Below, piece by piece: positions 28,220-37,169 of a stretch of DNA of 64,000 nucleotides. The stretch is from contig NZ_CP120836.1 of the NCBI RefSeq assembly GCF_049200465.1, positions 5,490,239 to 5,554,238 of the forward strand, written 5' to 3'. This DNA is from Leptothermofonsia sp049200465 (GTDB taxonomy: Bacteria; Cyanobacteriota; Cyanobacteriia; Leptolyngbyales; Leptolyngbyaceae). Numbering within the stretch: position 1 is the first letter of the stretch; each line of letters starts with the position of its first letter. The notes under the pieces were generated by a model. That model ran no database searches and had not been told where the DNA came from. It saw only the letters and a program-made list of their open reading frames with translations. The position numbers and the translations under genes were made by a program.

Positions 28220-30420
28220 AACGTCCCCCATTCGCAATTTACCTGGCTCTGCTGTCCCTCATTGGCACGGGTATCGCCTTGAGCTGGACGTCCCCTTTTG
28301 TTAAGGCTCAAAGTGAATCGGCTGAACCATCCGAAGTGCCTCCTCCCAAGTCTTCGACGACGCCTCCCCTGGAACCCCAGGCCCCATCAACGGCTCCCCT
28401 GCCTGCCCCACCCGACGCCACAGTAAAACCGCTGGCATCGGGTCAGTATGTACTGGAATTCAACCGTAGCCCGGTAGTAGGAAATCGGTTACGCCTGAAT
28501 GGCATTTACGACGAGGCCCGGTTACGCTTTACCCGCCCGCGTGATTGGAACCCCAAATCTGTCAAGGTTTCCCTCCGATTTCGTCACTCGGCAGCCCTTT
28601 ATGCCACCCGCTCCAATCTAACGGTGCTGATCAATGGTACCAGTGTGGGCAGTGTGCCATTGAACCGCAAACAGGGGGAATTAGGAAGTGCCATCTTTGA
28701 CATCCCACCGCGACTGATTCAGGACTACAACGAGGTAGTAATTGCGGCGTTGCAAAACAATTCGCCCACCTGCACTCAAGATCCCTTTGACCCTTCACTG
28801 TGGACAGAGGTGTTGCCCGATTCCAAGCTGGTGTTTAACTTTCAGCCTCAACCGATCGCCCTCAACTTTAACCGCTATCCCTATCCTATTTACGATAATT
28901 TAAGCTTAGAACCTAATCTGATTGCTTATCTATTACCAGAACAGGTTGAAGAGTCCTGGCTGACAGCAACTACGCGTCTGCAAACTTCCATTGGTCGGTT
29001 TGCCCAATTCCGGGGACTAGACACGCGCCTGCTTAGGTCGCCTGATGAATTGAAGCCCAACGAACGCCTGATTATTGTTGGTACGCCCAAAACCCAACCA
29101 GCTTTAGCGTCTTTGAATTTACCTCTGCCGCTGAAGCATGGGCAGTTTCGGGATGAGAAGCAAAAGTCATTACCCTCGGATGCAGGAATTCTAATGATGG
29201 CCGCCTCTCCCGATGGCAACCATCCTGTTCTGGTAGCAACAGGTAACAGTCTGGAGGGAGTGAAAAAGGCGGTGCAGTTTTTGGTGCAGGCTCGCGATCG
29301 CCAACTGGGCACCGGGCGGGTCATCATCGTTAAACAGGTGGATGAGGTGCCTGCCCCCGACCCACGGGATTGGCCTGGGTATTTGCCGTCTGCCAATAGC
29401 TTTCAACTCAAAGACCTGAAAGGGTTCAACAATCAACCGATTGATGATGTTACTGTACGCGGTGCTGATGCTCCAGTGATTGAATATGACTTCAGAGCAC
29501 TACCGGATGACCAGTTCAATCCTGGTAATGTGGTTTATCTCCGCTACAGCTACAGTCCCCAGGTCAACCCGCTCAACTCCTTACTGGAAGTTCAGCTCGA
29601 TGGCTTTCCCCTAGCGGGTCGGCGGCTCGATTCTGAAAATGGCGGTGTTCGAGAAACATTGAAAGTGACTTTGCCAGAAGACCGAATCAAGCCGAACTCT
29701 AAATTGCAGGTCCGATTTCAATTAGACCCGCGCGAACGGCGATCGTGCAACCGGGCAACGGATCAGCAACTTTGGGGTACTGTCCATGCCGACTCACAAT
29801 TTGAACTGAAGCGGAGCAGTCAAGCGCAGGTACCGGATTTAAAGCTACTTCAGTTTGGATTCCCCTTTGCGGCACCGCAGGATCTTTCCAGGACGGCGAT
29901 CGCCCTTCCCAATCAACCCACTCAATCCGATTTGCTATTACTGCTGGAATTGGCTGAACGATTAGGACGCATTAGCCGTGCCGATTCTGTCAAGCTGGAT
30001 GTTTATCGGATCAACCAGGTGCCTGAGCCCCAGAAAGAAGAACGCCACTGGATTGCAATTGGCACCCAGCCAACCTTTCCCCTGCCAGAAGTCTTCAAAG
30101 CAGAAGACTTTTCCCTGCAAGACCTGTTCTCCCGCCAGCGTGACCAGAGCAAACTCCAAACCCTACCAGACGAACAAGGAGTCATTAAACAGATGATTTC
30201 TCCCTGGAATCCAAAGCGGGTTGTGCTTGCCCTAAGTGGTCAGACAGAGCAAGGTTTAGACAAAGTTCGTGATCTGTTTAGCCGGGATGACCTGTTTTTC
30301 CAACTGCGCGAAGACACCGTGCTCATCAGCACCAACAGCAAGGAACCACTTCCTTACGATCCGCAGGCATACAATCTGGAATTTCTACAACGCGCCCGGC
30401 AAAAAACAGCAAGTCTCTGA
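28216..30420 (+). CDS. bcsB: cellulose synthase regulatory subunit BcsB, C-terminal anchor split off by a frameshift
   Basis: 734 residues as read. A signal peptide is followed by a proline-rich linker and BcsB carbohydrate-binding and flavodoxin-like domains (YVLEFNRSPVVGNRLRLNG, VKVSLRFRHSAALYATRSNL, EVVIAALQNNSPTCTQDPFD). BcsB is periplasmic, anchored by one C-terminal helix, and passes the chain from BcsA. That helix (FILAPATIVAALILYGVF) is not in this frame: it follows in the next frame, ending at 30553. Reading an A6 run at 30401-30406 as A5 restores one protein. The extra base may be a sequencing error, a mutation or a slippage site. Confidence 0.85.
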   Translation: MKRPPFAIYLALLSLIGTGIALSWTSPFVKAQSESAEPSEVPPPKSSTTPPLEPQAPSTAPLPAPPDATVKPLASGQYVLEFNRSPVVGNRLRLNGIYDEARLRFTRPRDWNPKSVKVSLRFRHSAALYATRSNLTVLINGTSVGSVPLNRKQGELGSAIFDIPPRLIQDYNEVVIAALQNNSPTCTQDPFDPSLWTEVLPDSKLVFNFQPQPIALNFNRYPYPIYDNLSLEPNLIAYLLPEQVEESWLTATTRLQTSIGRFAQFRGLDTRLLRSPDELKPNERLIIVGTPKTQPALASLNLPLPLKHGQFRDEKQKSLPSDAGILMMAASPDGNHPVLVATGNSLEGVKKAVQFLVQARDRQLGTGRVIIVKQVDEVPAPDPRDWPGYLPSANSFQLKDLKGFNNQPIDDVTVRGADAPVIEYDFRALPDDQFNPGNVVYLRYSYSPQVNPLNSLLEVQLDGFPLAGRRLDSENGGVRETLKVTLPEDRIKPNSKLQVRFQLDPRERRSCNRATDQQLWGTVHADSQFELKRSSQAQVPDLKLLQFGFPFAAPQDLSRTAIALPNQPTQSDLLLLLELAERLGRISRADSVKLDVYRINQVPEPQKEERHWIAIGTQPTFPLPEVFKAEDFSLQDLFSRQRDQSKLQTLPDEQGVIKQMISPWNPKRVVLALSGQTEQGLDKVRDLFSRDDLFFQLREDTVLISTNSKEPLPYDPQAYNLEFLQRARQKTASL

Positions 30421-30553
30421 ACTCAGCCCCTCTGATCAGTTTTTTAGAACATTGAGTCAAAGCTGGTTTATTCTTGCTCCGGCCACAATTGTGGCGGCTC
30501 TCATCCTTTATGGCGTCTTTCAAACCTATTTGAAACGATTTCCGCGTTACTAA

Positions 30554-30665
30554 ACGGTTGGATGAGTGGGGGAGTGATGGAGTCAAGAAACCTCACCCTA
30601 TCCCCCCATTCCCCTATCCCCTCGCCCCTCACTTCCTCTAACAACTAACAACTAGCAACCTTCCA
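30554..30665. repeat. pyrimidine-rich / TAACAAC low-complexity leader
   Basis: CCCCCATTCCCCTATCCCC-type sequence followed by AACAACTAACAACTAGCAACC. Similar stretches sit directly upstream of the FGGY kinase start (about 60620-60690) and the NmrA-like gene (47955-47990), and between genes at 33920-34092. Confidence 0.6.
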
Positions 30666-30753
30666 ATGAACGGACTTTACTTAAACTACGATCGCCTCTC
30701 AAGCTGGCTTGTAAATGAGCTGCCATCCCAGTTTGATATTCTGCTGAGGGGGC

Positions 30754-33255
30754 TTGGGACGTCGTCATCTGGTAATTCTGATGGGGGCACTGATGTGGTT
30801 GTTTATTCCCCTAGTGACTACACGCCTTGCGATCTGGCAACAGGGAATGTTGGCAGGAATATTGATCGCGATCGGACTGGTTTTAGTCCGCACCGAGGAA
30901 CGACAGAACAACAGTCGCACCAGCGAATACTTGCATCTGCTTCTGATGATGCTGAGTCTGATCGCAACCATTCGTTATCTCTATTACCGCACCTTCTACA
31001 CCCTTAACTTTGATTCCTGGCTTGACTCCATCTTTTGTTTGTTACTTTATACGGCAGAACTGTACGCTATTCTGACATTAGGGCTTTCCTACTTTCAAAC
31101 CCTCAAAATTAAGGAACGGAAGCCAACTGATCTTTCTACTATTCCCAAAGAGCAATGGTTTTCTGTGGATGTCTATATTCCTACTTATAACGAAGAAGTA
31201 GAAATTGTCCGTAAAACGGCTCTGGGAGCTTTAGCCATTGATTACCCGGCGGACAAAAAGCAGGTTTACATTTTGGATGATGGTCGGGCTGAGAAGTATC
31301 GGGAGCGGCGGGAAGCTCTGCGGCAAATGTGTGAAGAGTTAGGCTGCATCCTAATAACCCGCGACAATAATGACCACGCGAAGGCTGGAAATATTAACAA
31401 TGCGCTCAAGCAAACCTACGGGGATCTGGTACTCATTCTTGACTGTGATCACATTCCGGCCCGCCGCTTTTTGCAGGATACGGTTGGGTTCTTTCTGAAT
31501 TCGCAGGTTGCCCTAGTGCAAACTCCCCACTGGTTCTATAACCCCGACCCTTTTGAGCGCAACTTGCTGACTTCGGGACGGATACCCGTTGGGAATGAAT
31601 TGTTTTATAAGGTGCTTCAAAAAGGAAATGATTTTTGGAATGCTGCGTTTTTTTGTGGTTCCGCAGCGATCATTCGACGCGACTATGTACTGGGGATTGG
31701 AGGAATTGCAACTGAAACGGTTACAGAAGATTGCCATACCTCTCTGCGGCTCCATTCCCTCGGCTACGAAACCATTTACTATGACAAGATTATGGTTGCC
31801 GGATTAGCCCCCGAAAAATTTTCTTCCTATGTTGGGCAGCAGGTTCGCTGGGCCAGGGGAATGGCTCAAATCCTGCGATTGGAAAATCCCCTATTTAATC
31901 GCAAACTTAATTTACGATTATCACAAAGGCTTTGCTACTTCAGTGCTACTTCCCATTTCTTTTTTGGTTTTCCTCGATTGATGTACCTGATGGCTCCCAT
32001 GCTGTTTTTGCTGTTAGGGATCAACTCAGTTAAGGGATTAGGACTGGAAACTTTGTTTTATGCTCTACCCCATATTGCATTATCGATGCAAACGAATCAT
32101 ATTCCCTATAAACATGTCCGATTCTCATTCTGGAACGAGATTTATGAGTTTGCATTATCATTTCAGGCTGGAATTGTGACTCTGTTAGCGTTAATTAATC
32201 CAAAACTAGGTAAATTCAATGTAACGGACAAGGGCTTGAGTATTACTAAACGTAGTTTTGATCTGGACAGTGTTCGCTATCTTCTCATTCTGGGGGTTTT
32301 GTCGGCTGCTTCGCTGCTGGTGGTTCCGTTCTGGTTATTGCTCAGTCCGCAGGATACTCAGGCTGTTTTGATTAATGCGCTCTGGTGCATGTTTAATCTG
32401 TTTCTGGTTGTTGCAGCCTGCCTGGTTGCATTTGAGCAACCCCAGTTACGTCAATCCCATCGCCTGCCACGCCAGATTACGGCTATCATTCATAGCGAAA
32501 ATCAGAGCTGGACGGGGATAACCCGGAATGTCAGCGAAACGGGTGCTCAGATTTTACTGGATGTCTGGCCTAATATTCCCGATGAGGTGCGGGTTGAACT
32601 GGTGGGCGATTTTGGTGCCCGAGCATTAGTGGATGCACGAATTTTACGTGGCGTGGCAACAAACCAATTGCAAACATTATTGTCGGTGCAATTTATCAAT
32701 CCTAGCCGCACTCAAATGGATGACCTGATTGTGGTGCTTTACTCGGATGTGAAGGAATGGTATTCCCAAAAACGTTCAGAAAAAGATAATCCACTTCAGT
32801 CTTTCCAATTTATTGTGACGAGTCTTGTTCGAGTCTTCAAGGAATTTCAACCGGAAGTCGGAGTCAAGGTCCGTAAACAGGTGCGATCGCCCGCCCAACT
32901 CCACTGGGAAGGTTGGGAGAACCTGTTTTTCCAGGCGACTGTCACTGAACTGGGTAGCCGCGACCTCCGCCTGGAATTAGAGAATCACCCGGATTTAAGG
33001 CTGGACGAATTGCAGCAGACCAAACCCTTAATCGGTCTACTGTTTACCGGAGAAAAAGATTTCACTCCCCAAAGTCTTCTGGCTCAGGTGCAGACCGTCA
33101 GTGTCATTGCCAGTCCAGCCCTGGTTTCAAAAGACAATCTTTTTTTCAGTCGGGTGGTGATGGAATTGAGCTTTCCTGAATCCCTGGATAAACAGCAGAA
33201 AGGAAAAATCAGAAAGTTGTTGCGGGCGATCGCTGAAGAACCTTCATCAATTTAG
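30754..33255 (+). CDS. bcsA: cellulose synthase catalytic subunit with PilZ domain
   Basis: An inner-membrane family 2 glycosyltransferase. N-terminal helices are followed by the GT core with DVYIPTYNEE, ILDDGRAEKY, LDCDH (metal), VTEDCHT (base) and QQVRW (QxxRW), then helices and a PilZ domain with RxxxR (RQSHR) and NVSETG (NxSxxG), the c-di-GMP-binding pair. Synthesis should thus be activated by c-di-GMP. Residues after about 670 form an extra C-terminal domain. The frame as read starts at a TTG (30754). An ATG at 30666 (MNGLYLNYDRLSSWLV) lies in another frame and joins it if a G run near 30748-30758 is one base off, giving a more natural N-terminus. Confidence 0.9.
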   Translation: MGRRHLVILMGALMWLFIPLVTTRLAIWQQGMLAGILIAIGLVLVRTEERQNNSRTSEYLHLLLMMLSLIATIRYLYYRTFYTLNFDSWLDSIFCLLLYTAELYAILTLGLSYFQTLKIKERKPTDLSTIPKEQWFSVDVYIPTYNEEVEIVRKTALGALAIDYPADKKQVYILDDGRAEKYRERREALRQMCEELGCILITRDNNDHAKAGNINNALKQTYGDLVLILDCDHIPARRFLQDTVGFFLNSQVALVQTPHWFYNPDPFERNLLTSGRIPVGNELFYKVLQKGNDFWNAAFFCGSAAIIRRDYVLGIGGIATETVTEDCHTSLRLHSLGYETIYYDKIMVAGLAPEKFSSYVGQQVRWARGMAQILRLENPLFNRKLNLRLSQRLCYFSATSHFFFGFPRLMYLMAPMLFLLLGINSVKGLGLETLFYALPHIALSMQTNHIPYKHVRFSFWNEIYEFALSFQAGIVTLLALINPKLGKFNVTDKGLSITKRSFDLDSVRYLLILGVLSAASLLVVPFWLLLSPQDTQAVLINALWCMFNLFLVVAACLVAFEQPQLRQSHRLPRQITAIIHSENQSWTGITRNVSETGAQILLDVWPNIPDEVRVELVGDFGARALVDARILRGVATNQLQTLLSVQFINPSRTQMDDLIVVLYSDVKEWYSQKRSEKDNPLQSFQFIVTSLVRVFKEFQPEVGVKVRKQVRSPAQLHWEGWENLFFQATVTELGSRDLRLELENHPDLRLDELQQTKPLIGLLFTGEKDFTPQSLLAQVQTVSVIASPALVSKDNLFFSRVVMELSFPESLDKQQKGKIRKLLRAIAEEPSSI

Positions 33256-33257
33256 CT

Positions 33258-33851
33258 TCAGAAATATCCCTCCTTCGCATAGGGATAGCACCAGAGCGTA
33301 TCTTGCAAAACAACTGCCTTAAACCACGCCTGGTGCATCTTCTCAACTTCCTCAGCACTGTGCCCTTTCCTGGCTAAAAAGGATTTGATAGTTGCCGTGA
33401 TGGGATAAATAAAGGCAATCATGTAACGCATCCCAATGTGAGGAATGGATGAAACGCGATCGGTTTGGTTTTTCTTCGCATAGGTGTGCCGCAGACCAAT
33501 TTCCTGCTGATAATCGAGCCATGTCTGATCATAGGGACGGTTACAGGTGTCTAAAATCCACTGGCGAAAACGTTGACGAACCGCTGCCAGATATTCCTCA
33601 ATCTGTTGTTTATCAGGCGTGCTGAAGTATTGAACTAAATGAGGATGGGAACCGACAAAGGAATACCACAAATCTAAAATCTCCTCAAGCTGATCTTGTA
33701 AAACCTCTCCAGCCATGTGCAGTGCTTTTTCATCCTCTTCAGTAAACAGCACCGTCTGTTTAAGAAGTTCAAACTCTTCCATTGAAATTGGTGAATGGGC
33801 AACCGTCTCCGTACCGTAAGTGTAACCAGGAATCGATGAAGTCGTTGTCAT
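33258..33851 (-). CDS. protoglobin-domain protein
   Basis: A 197-residue single-domain globin of the protoglobin type (FTEEDEKALHMAGEVLQDQL, ILDLWYSFVGSHPHLVQYFS, WLDYQQEIGLRHTYAKKNQT; the His in GLRHTY is the likely proximal heme ligand). Protoglobins bind O2, CO or NO and serve as gas sensors or carriers. No output domain is fused. Its stop lies 2 nt from the end of bcsA on the opposite strand, so the two converge without a terminator. A link to the polysaccharide operon is possible but not shown. Confidence 0.85.
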   Translation of the reverse strand: MTTTSSIPGYTYGTETVAHSPISMEEFELLKQTVLFTEEDEKALHMAGEVLQDQLEEILDLWYSFVGSHPHLVQYFSTPDKQQIEEYLAAVRQRFRQWILDTCNRPYDQTWLDYQQEIGLRHTYAKKNQTDRVSSIPHIGMRYMIAFIYPITATIKSFLARKGHSAEEVEKMHQAWFKAVVLQDTLWCYPYAKEGYF

Positions 33852-33889
33852 GGCTACGCCCTCCTGTTTTGTTAATTAATAAATGAAGC

Positions 33890-34092
33890 GACAGGGGTCA
33901 GGTATTAGGGAGTAGGGGTTAGGGATAGACAGAAGACAGAAGACAGAAGAAAGAAGAAAGAGGAAAGAAGGGGGAGTGAGGGAGTAAAGAACAACTACCC
34001 TATCACCCCATTACCCTATCGCTCATCCACCCATCCACCCATCTACTCATCTACCCCTCACCTACTAACCGCTAACAACCAAGAACTAACAA
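33890..34092. repeat. simple repeats between protoglobin and tetR
   Basis: GACAGAAGACAGAAGACAGA grading into (AGAAAGA)n at about 33930-33970, then CATCCACCCATCCACCCATC-type repeats and a TAACAAC-type tail. No gene is seen. Confidence 0.6.
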
Positions 34093-34656
34093 CTAACTAC
34101 TCCTCTCTCCAATTTCCAGCAGCTCGCTTTTTATCGCTTTCATGGTTCGCTGAAATGGTGTTATGCTGTCCAACCCTCGCGCCATAACTAATGCACCTTG
34201 AATTCTCAAAATGGTTTCTTCTGCACGATCGCGGGCTTCTTCCTTATCCAGTCCCATTTCCTGGAGAACTGCGGCGATCGCCGCGATCCAGCGAGAGAGG
34301 GCTTGCTTAATTCGGTTATGAAAAAGGTCATCACTGGACTCTCCTAAGACAAGAACCGCCCAGAGACAGGACTTCCGCCCTTCATCAAAAAACTCTTGTA
34401 TCTGATCACACATTTGCTGCAACTTCTCAACAGGCTTTGCCTGACTGGAGAGGGATTTCAAAACTGTGGTTTCTAACCAGCGATCGATGTGATCAAGTGC
34501 AGCCTTCGCCATTTCCTCCTTTCCGCCAGGGAAGTGGTGATATAAACTCGCTTTTCCTAACCCGGTTAACTTTGAGATGTGTGACAGGCTGGCCCCCTCA
34601 TAGCCATGCCGCCGAAACACCTCCACCAGTTGAACCACAATTTCCTCTTTCGACAT
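34093..34656 (-). CDS. TetR/AcrR family transcriptional repressor
   Basis: 187 residues. An N-terminal TetR helix-turn-helix (VFRRHGYEGASLSHISKLTG, LGKASLYHHFPGGKEEMAKA) is followed by a helical ligand-binding domain. It is divergent from the DJ-1/PfpI gene, and the 102-nt gap holds two near-identical palindromes that are good operator candidates. It probably represses the divergent DJ-1-GST unit and itself until an electrophile or other ligand binds. The ligand cannot be inferred. Confidence 0.9.
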   Translation of the reverse strand: MSKEEIVVQLVEVFRRHGYEGASLSHISKLTGLGKASLYHHFPGGKEEMAKAALDHIDRWLETTVLKSLSSQAKPVEKLQQMCDQIQEFFDEGRKSCLWAVLVLGESSDDLFHNRIKQALSRWIAAIAAVLQEMGLDKEEARDRAEETILRIQGALVMARGLDSITPFQRTMKAIKSELLEIGERSS

Positions 34657-34694
34657 CTACCAGCAAAAGGTCATCATTTCATGATTGACACTAT

Positions 34695-34736
34695 ACCAAA
34701 CGTTCGGTACATTTAATTCTAGACCGAACATTCGGT
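34695..34736. promoter_or_regulatory. twin TetR operator candidates
   Basis: ACCAAACGTTCGGT (34695-34708) and ACCGAACATTCGGT (34723-34736) are two copies of the palindrome ACCRAAC-RTTCGGT with starts 28 nt apart, in the divergent gap between tetR and the DJ-1/PfpI gene. Position, symmetry and duplication fit a TetR-family operator. Confidence 0.75.
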
Positions 34737-34758
34737 ACAAGTCAAGGAGCTCTGATTC

Positions 34759-35442
34759 ATGCCCTCAACGATTGCTGGATTTCGTCTGGGAATTTATCTT
34801 TTCAAAGATGCTGAGATTGTTGATTTTGCCGCACCTTACGGGGTGTTTTCCGTTGCTCGTCGATTCGATCCTGAGTTAGATGTGTTTTTTGTGGCGGAAA
34901 CCTTGCGTCCGGTGCAGGCGCAGGCAGGGTTCACTGTACTGCCAAACTACGGATTTGCTGACCAGGCAACAATGGATGCTTTTCTGATTCCCGGTGGTTT
35001 TGGTACCCGGCAAGAACTGCACAATCGTAACCTTCATGCCTTCATTCGCCAATTGCCAGAATCCTGCTTGCTGACTAGCGTTTGTACAGGTTCCTGGATT
35101 TACGGCAAGATGGGTCTGCTGGATGGACTGCCTGCAACCAACCGCAAAGAGCCTGATCGCCTGGAAGCTTCTGCGATGGGCAAAGTGCCCATTGACCGGC
35201 TGGCAGAGATTGCACCGGCCTGCCGGATCAGCCGTGCCCGGGTTGTGGACGCTGGACGCATGATTACAGCAGGGGGGATTGCATCCGGTATGGAAATGGG
35301 GTTTCATCTACTCCGCCGTGCAGGATACGACGAAACCTTCATTTCTGAAGTCGCCCACACAATGGAATATGACCAGGCCTATGCGGTTTATCGAAATGAC
35401 ATTGAGTTTGCGAAAGACATGGCATTAACCGAAGTTCGCTAA
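34759..35442 (+). CDS. DJ-1/PfpI family (GlxA-like) protein
   Basis: 227 residues with a class I glutamine amidotransferase-like fold. The nucleophile elbow is LLTSVCTGSWIYGKMG (Cys) and the N-terminal acidic position lies near DAEIVDFAAPYGVF. It matches stand-alone DJ-1/PfpI proteins related to isonitrile hydratase and the sensor half of GlxA regulators, but without an AraC HTH. AAGGAG lies 9 nt before the ATG. It heads a short unit with the GST gene (57-nt gap) and is probably controlled by the divergent TetR. A role in detoxifying reactive electrophiles is inferred from this neighbourhood. Confidence 0.82.
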   Translation: MPSTIAGFRLGIYLFKDAEIVDFAAPYGVFSVARRFDPELDVFFVAETLRPVQAQAGFTVLPNYGFADQATMDAFLIPGGFGTRQELHNRNLHAFIRQLPESCLLTSVCTGSWIYGKMGLLDGLPATNRKEPDRLEASAMGKVPIDRLAEIAPACRISRARVVDAGRMITAGGIASGMEMGFHLLRRAGYDETFISEVAHTMEYDQAYAVYRNDIEFAKDMALTEVR

Positions 35443-35499
35443 TCGATTGCTTTTCTACACCTGTTTACAAATTTCAACCCTTACCTGGAGCATTAAGTA

Positions 35500-36120
35500 A
35501 TGATTCGCCTCTACGGTCACGAACTATCGGGTAACAGCTACAAAGCCAGATTATTGCTATCCCTACTGGAACTGGACTATGAGTGGATGAAGGTTGACCT
35601 GCTGGCAGGAGCTCACAAAAAACCAGAATTTCTGGCACTCAACCCTTTTGGACAGGTTCCAGTCCTGGTAGATGAAGATACTGCCATAGCAGATGCCCAG
35701 GCAATTCTGGTTTACCTCGCTCGTCAGTACGGAGGAGAGGAGTGGCTACCGATCGCAGCAGAACCCCTGAGTCGAGTCGTCCGCTGGCTCTCTATAACCG
35801 CAGGTGAAATCCGTCAGGGACCGGAATCTGCCCGGTTATACCACTTGTTTAAAGCGACCAACATTAATTTAGAACGGGCAATCCAGAGGTCTGAATTTAT
35901 TTTGACCCAGATCAATAACCATCTGGCAGATCGAGAATGGCTGGAATGCGGACGTTCCACGATCGCCGATATTGCCACCTTTCCCTACATTGCCCTTGCA
36001 CCCGATGGCGAAATCTCTCTGGACAGCTACCCAAACATTCTTGCCTGGATTGAGCGGATTAAGCAACTTCCGAGTTTTACTGGAATGCCCGGCATCGAAA
36101 CCGCTGCTGCGGTCGGCTAG
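35500..36120 (+). CDS. glutathione S-transferase family protein
   Basis: 206 residues. An N-terminal thioredoxin-like domain (IRLYGHELSGNSYKARLLLS; LNPFGQVPVLVDEDTAIADA with the cis-Pro and the DS/DA glutathione-binding site) is followed by a helical C-terminal domain (RSTIADIATFPYIALAP). The Ser in LSGNSYKA is the likely catalytic position. It follows the DJ-1 gene on the same strand and would share its TetR control. A family B repeat with an IS1 insertion follows 27 nt downstream. Confidence 0.9.
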   Translation: MIRLYGHELSGNSYKARLLLSLLELDYEWMKVDLLAGAHKKPEFLALNPFGQVPVLVDEDTAIADAQAILVYLARQYGGEEWLPIAAEPLSRVVRWLSITAGEIRQGPESARLYHLFKATNINLERAIQRSEFILTQINNHLADREWLECGRSTIADIATFPYIALAPDGEISLDSYPNILAWIERIKQLPSFTGMPGIETAAAVG

Positions 36121-36198
36121 CAATAACCAGTTGGCTGGTATAAGTAGCTAGTAGTCCGTCAGGATAGATTTGAAGGGTATCTCAAATCTATAAAATCC

Positions 36199-36954
36199 GG
36201 CGTTGCTGCAAGGGTAATGCACAATTTGGCATTATAGAAGGATGAAATGTCCTCAATGTAATTCAACTGAAACGGCAAAGAACGGGCATCGTCGAGGCAG
36301 ACAATGCTACAAGTGCAAGCAGTGTGGTCGGCAATTTCTTGCAACTTACTATCCTTGGCGCTATTCGAATGAGGTGAAGCAATTGTGCATCAAGATGTAC
36401 CTCAACGGCATGGGACTGCGAGGCATCGAACGGGTCACCGAAATCCATCACACGACGATTCTGCGTTGGATTCGGGCGGCAGGACACCAATTGCGGGATG
36501 CGCCAGAAGTAGAGGAGATTCCAGAGAACACTGATTTGGACGAACTGCAAACCTTTATAGGCAATACGCGCAACAAGCTATGGATTTGGACAGCGGTTAA
36601 TCATAAGAGAGCCGGAATCTTGGCGTGGGTGATTGGTGACCGCAGTGCGGAAACATTCAAGTGGCTGTGGTCAATGGTCAAATGCTGGCAATGCTTCTTC
36701 TATATCACCGATGGATGGAAAGTCTACCCGATGTTCATCGAAGAGGGCGACCAGATTGTGAGCAAAACCTACATGACTCGCGTGGAGGGGGAGAACACTC
36801 GTCTGCGGCACTACTTGGCACGGTTGCACCGCAAGACCTTGTGCTACTCTAAGTCTGTCGCAATGCTGAAATGTTCCCTTCGTTTGCTGCTTCACTCCTT
36901 GAAGGATTGGACAGTTCCTTTGCCAGCTTAAATCATTACAGTTTCAGCAACGCC
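36199..36954 (+). mobile_element. IS1-family insertion sequence, complete, with 8-bp target duplication
   Basis: A 756-bp element with terminal inverted repeats: GGCGTTGCTG at the left end, CAGCAACGCC at the right, about 18 of 22 positions matching. It is flanked by TAAAATCC on both sides (36191-36198 and 36955-36962), a target duplication of the length usual for IS1. It carries one uninterrupted transposase gene. Intact ends, gene and duplication suggest a recent insertion. Confidence 0.92.
36242..36931 (+). CDS. IS1-family transposase (single ORF)
   Basis: 229 residues. An N-terminal zinc-finger-like segment (MKCPQCNSTETAKNGHRRGR, YKCKQCGRQF) and helix-turn-helix (GLRGIERVTEIHHTTILRWI) are followed by the DDE catalytic domain (LDELQTFIGN, NKLWIWTAVNH, YITDGWKVY, and VEGENTRLRHYLARLHRKT with the catalytic Glu). 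Unlike E. coli IS1, where InsA and InsB are joined by frameshifting, this is one reading frame, as in many cyanobacterial IS1 relatives. It appears intact. Confidence 0.93.
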   Translation: MKCPQCNSTETAKNGHRRGRQCYKCKQCGRQFLATYYPWRYSNEVKQLCIKMYLNGMGLRGIERVTEIHHTTILRWIRAAGHQLRDAPEVEEIPENTDLDELQTFIGNTRNKLWIWTAVNHKRAGILAWVIGDRSAETFKWLWSMVKCWQCFFYITDGWKVYPMFIEEGDQIVSKTYMTRVEGENTRLRHYLARLHRKTLCYSKSVAMLKCSLRLLLHSLKDWTVPLPA

Positions 36955-37048
36955 TAAAATCCATTTCCAGGGTGTTTCGAGGGGTTGAAAACCCTCAAAA
37001 TAGTCTTGACAGACCACTAGGTAATTAAATTCAAGGTAATTTCTAAGG

Positions 37049-37136
37049 GTAATTTCAAGGGTGGAGGGGGTGAAGCCCCTTGCCTGGGGGCGCAGCCCCT
37101 ACTCCCCCTTACGAAGTAATTATGACTACCTACCTA
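37049..37136 (+). repeat. GC-rich dispersed repeat related to family A
   Basis: GGGTGGAGGGGGTGAAGCCC, CTTGCCTGGGGGCGCAGCCC and TAATTATGACTACC. A close relative lies at about 53035-53135. Confidence 0.65.
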
Positions 37137-37169
37137 CCAGATTCAAACCAGTCTTAACAGGAGAATGCA

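Larger units (their letters stand above)
36148..37020 (+). repeat. dispersed repeat family B, split by an IS1-family element
   Basis: The left part 36148-36198 (CTAGTAGTCCGTCAGGATAG ... TATAAAATCC) and right part 36955-37020 (TAAAATCCATTTCCAGGGTG ... GACAGACCACTAG) rejoin into a sequence closely matching 17800-17905 once the IS and one copy of TAAAATCC are removed. Confidence 0.85.
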
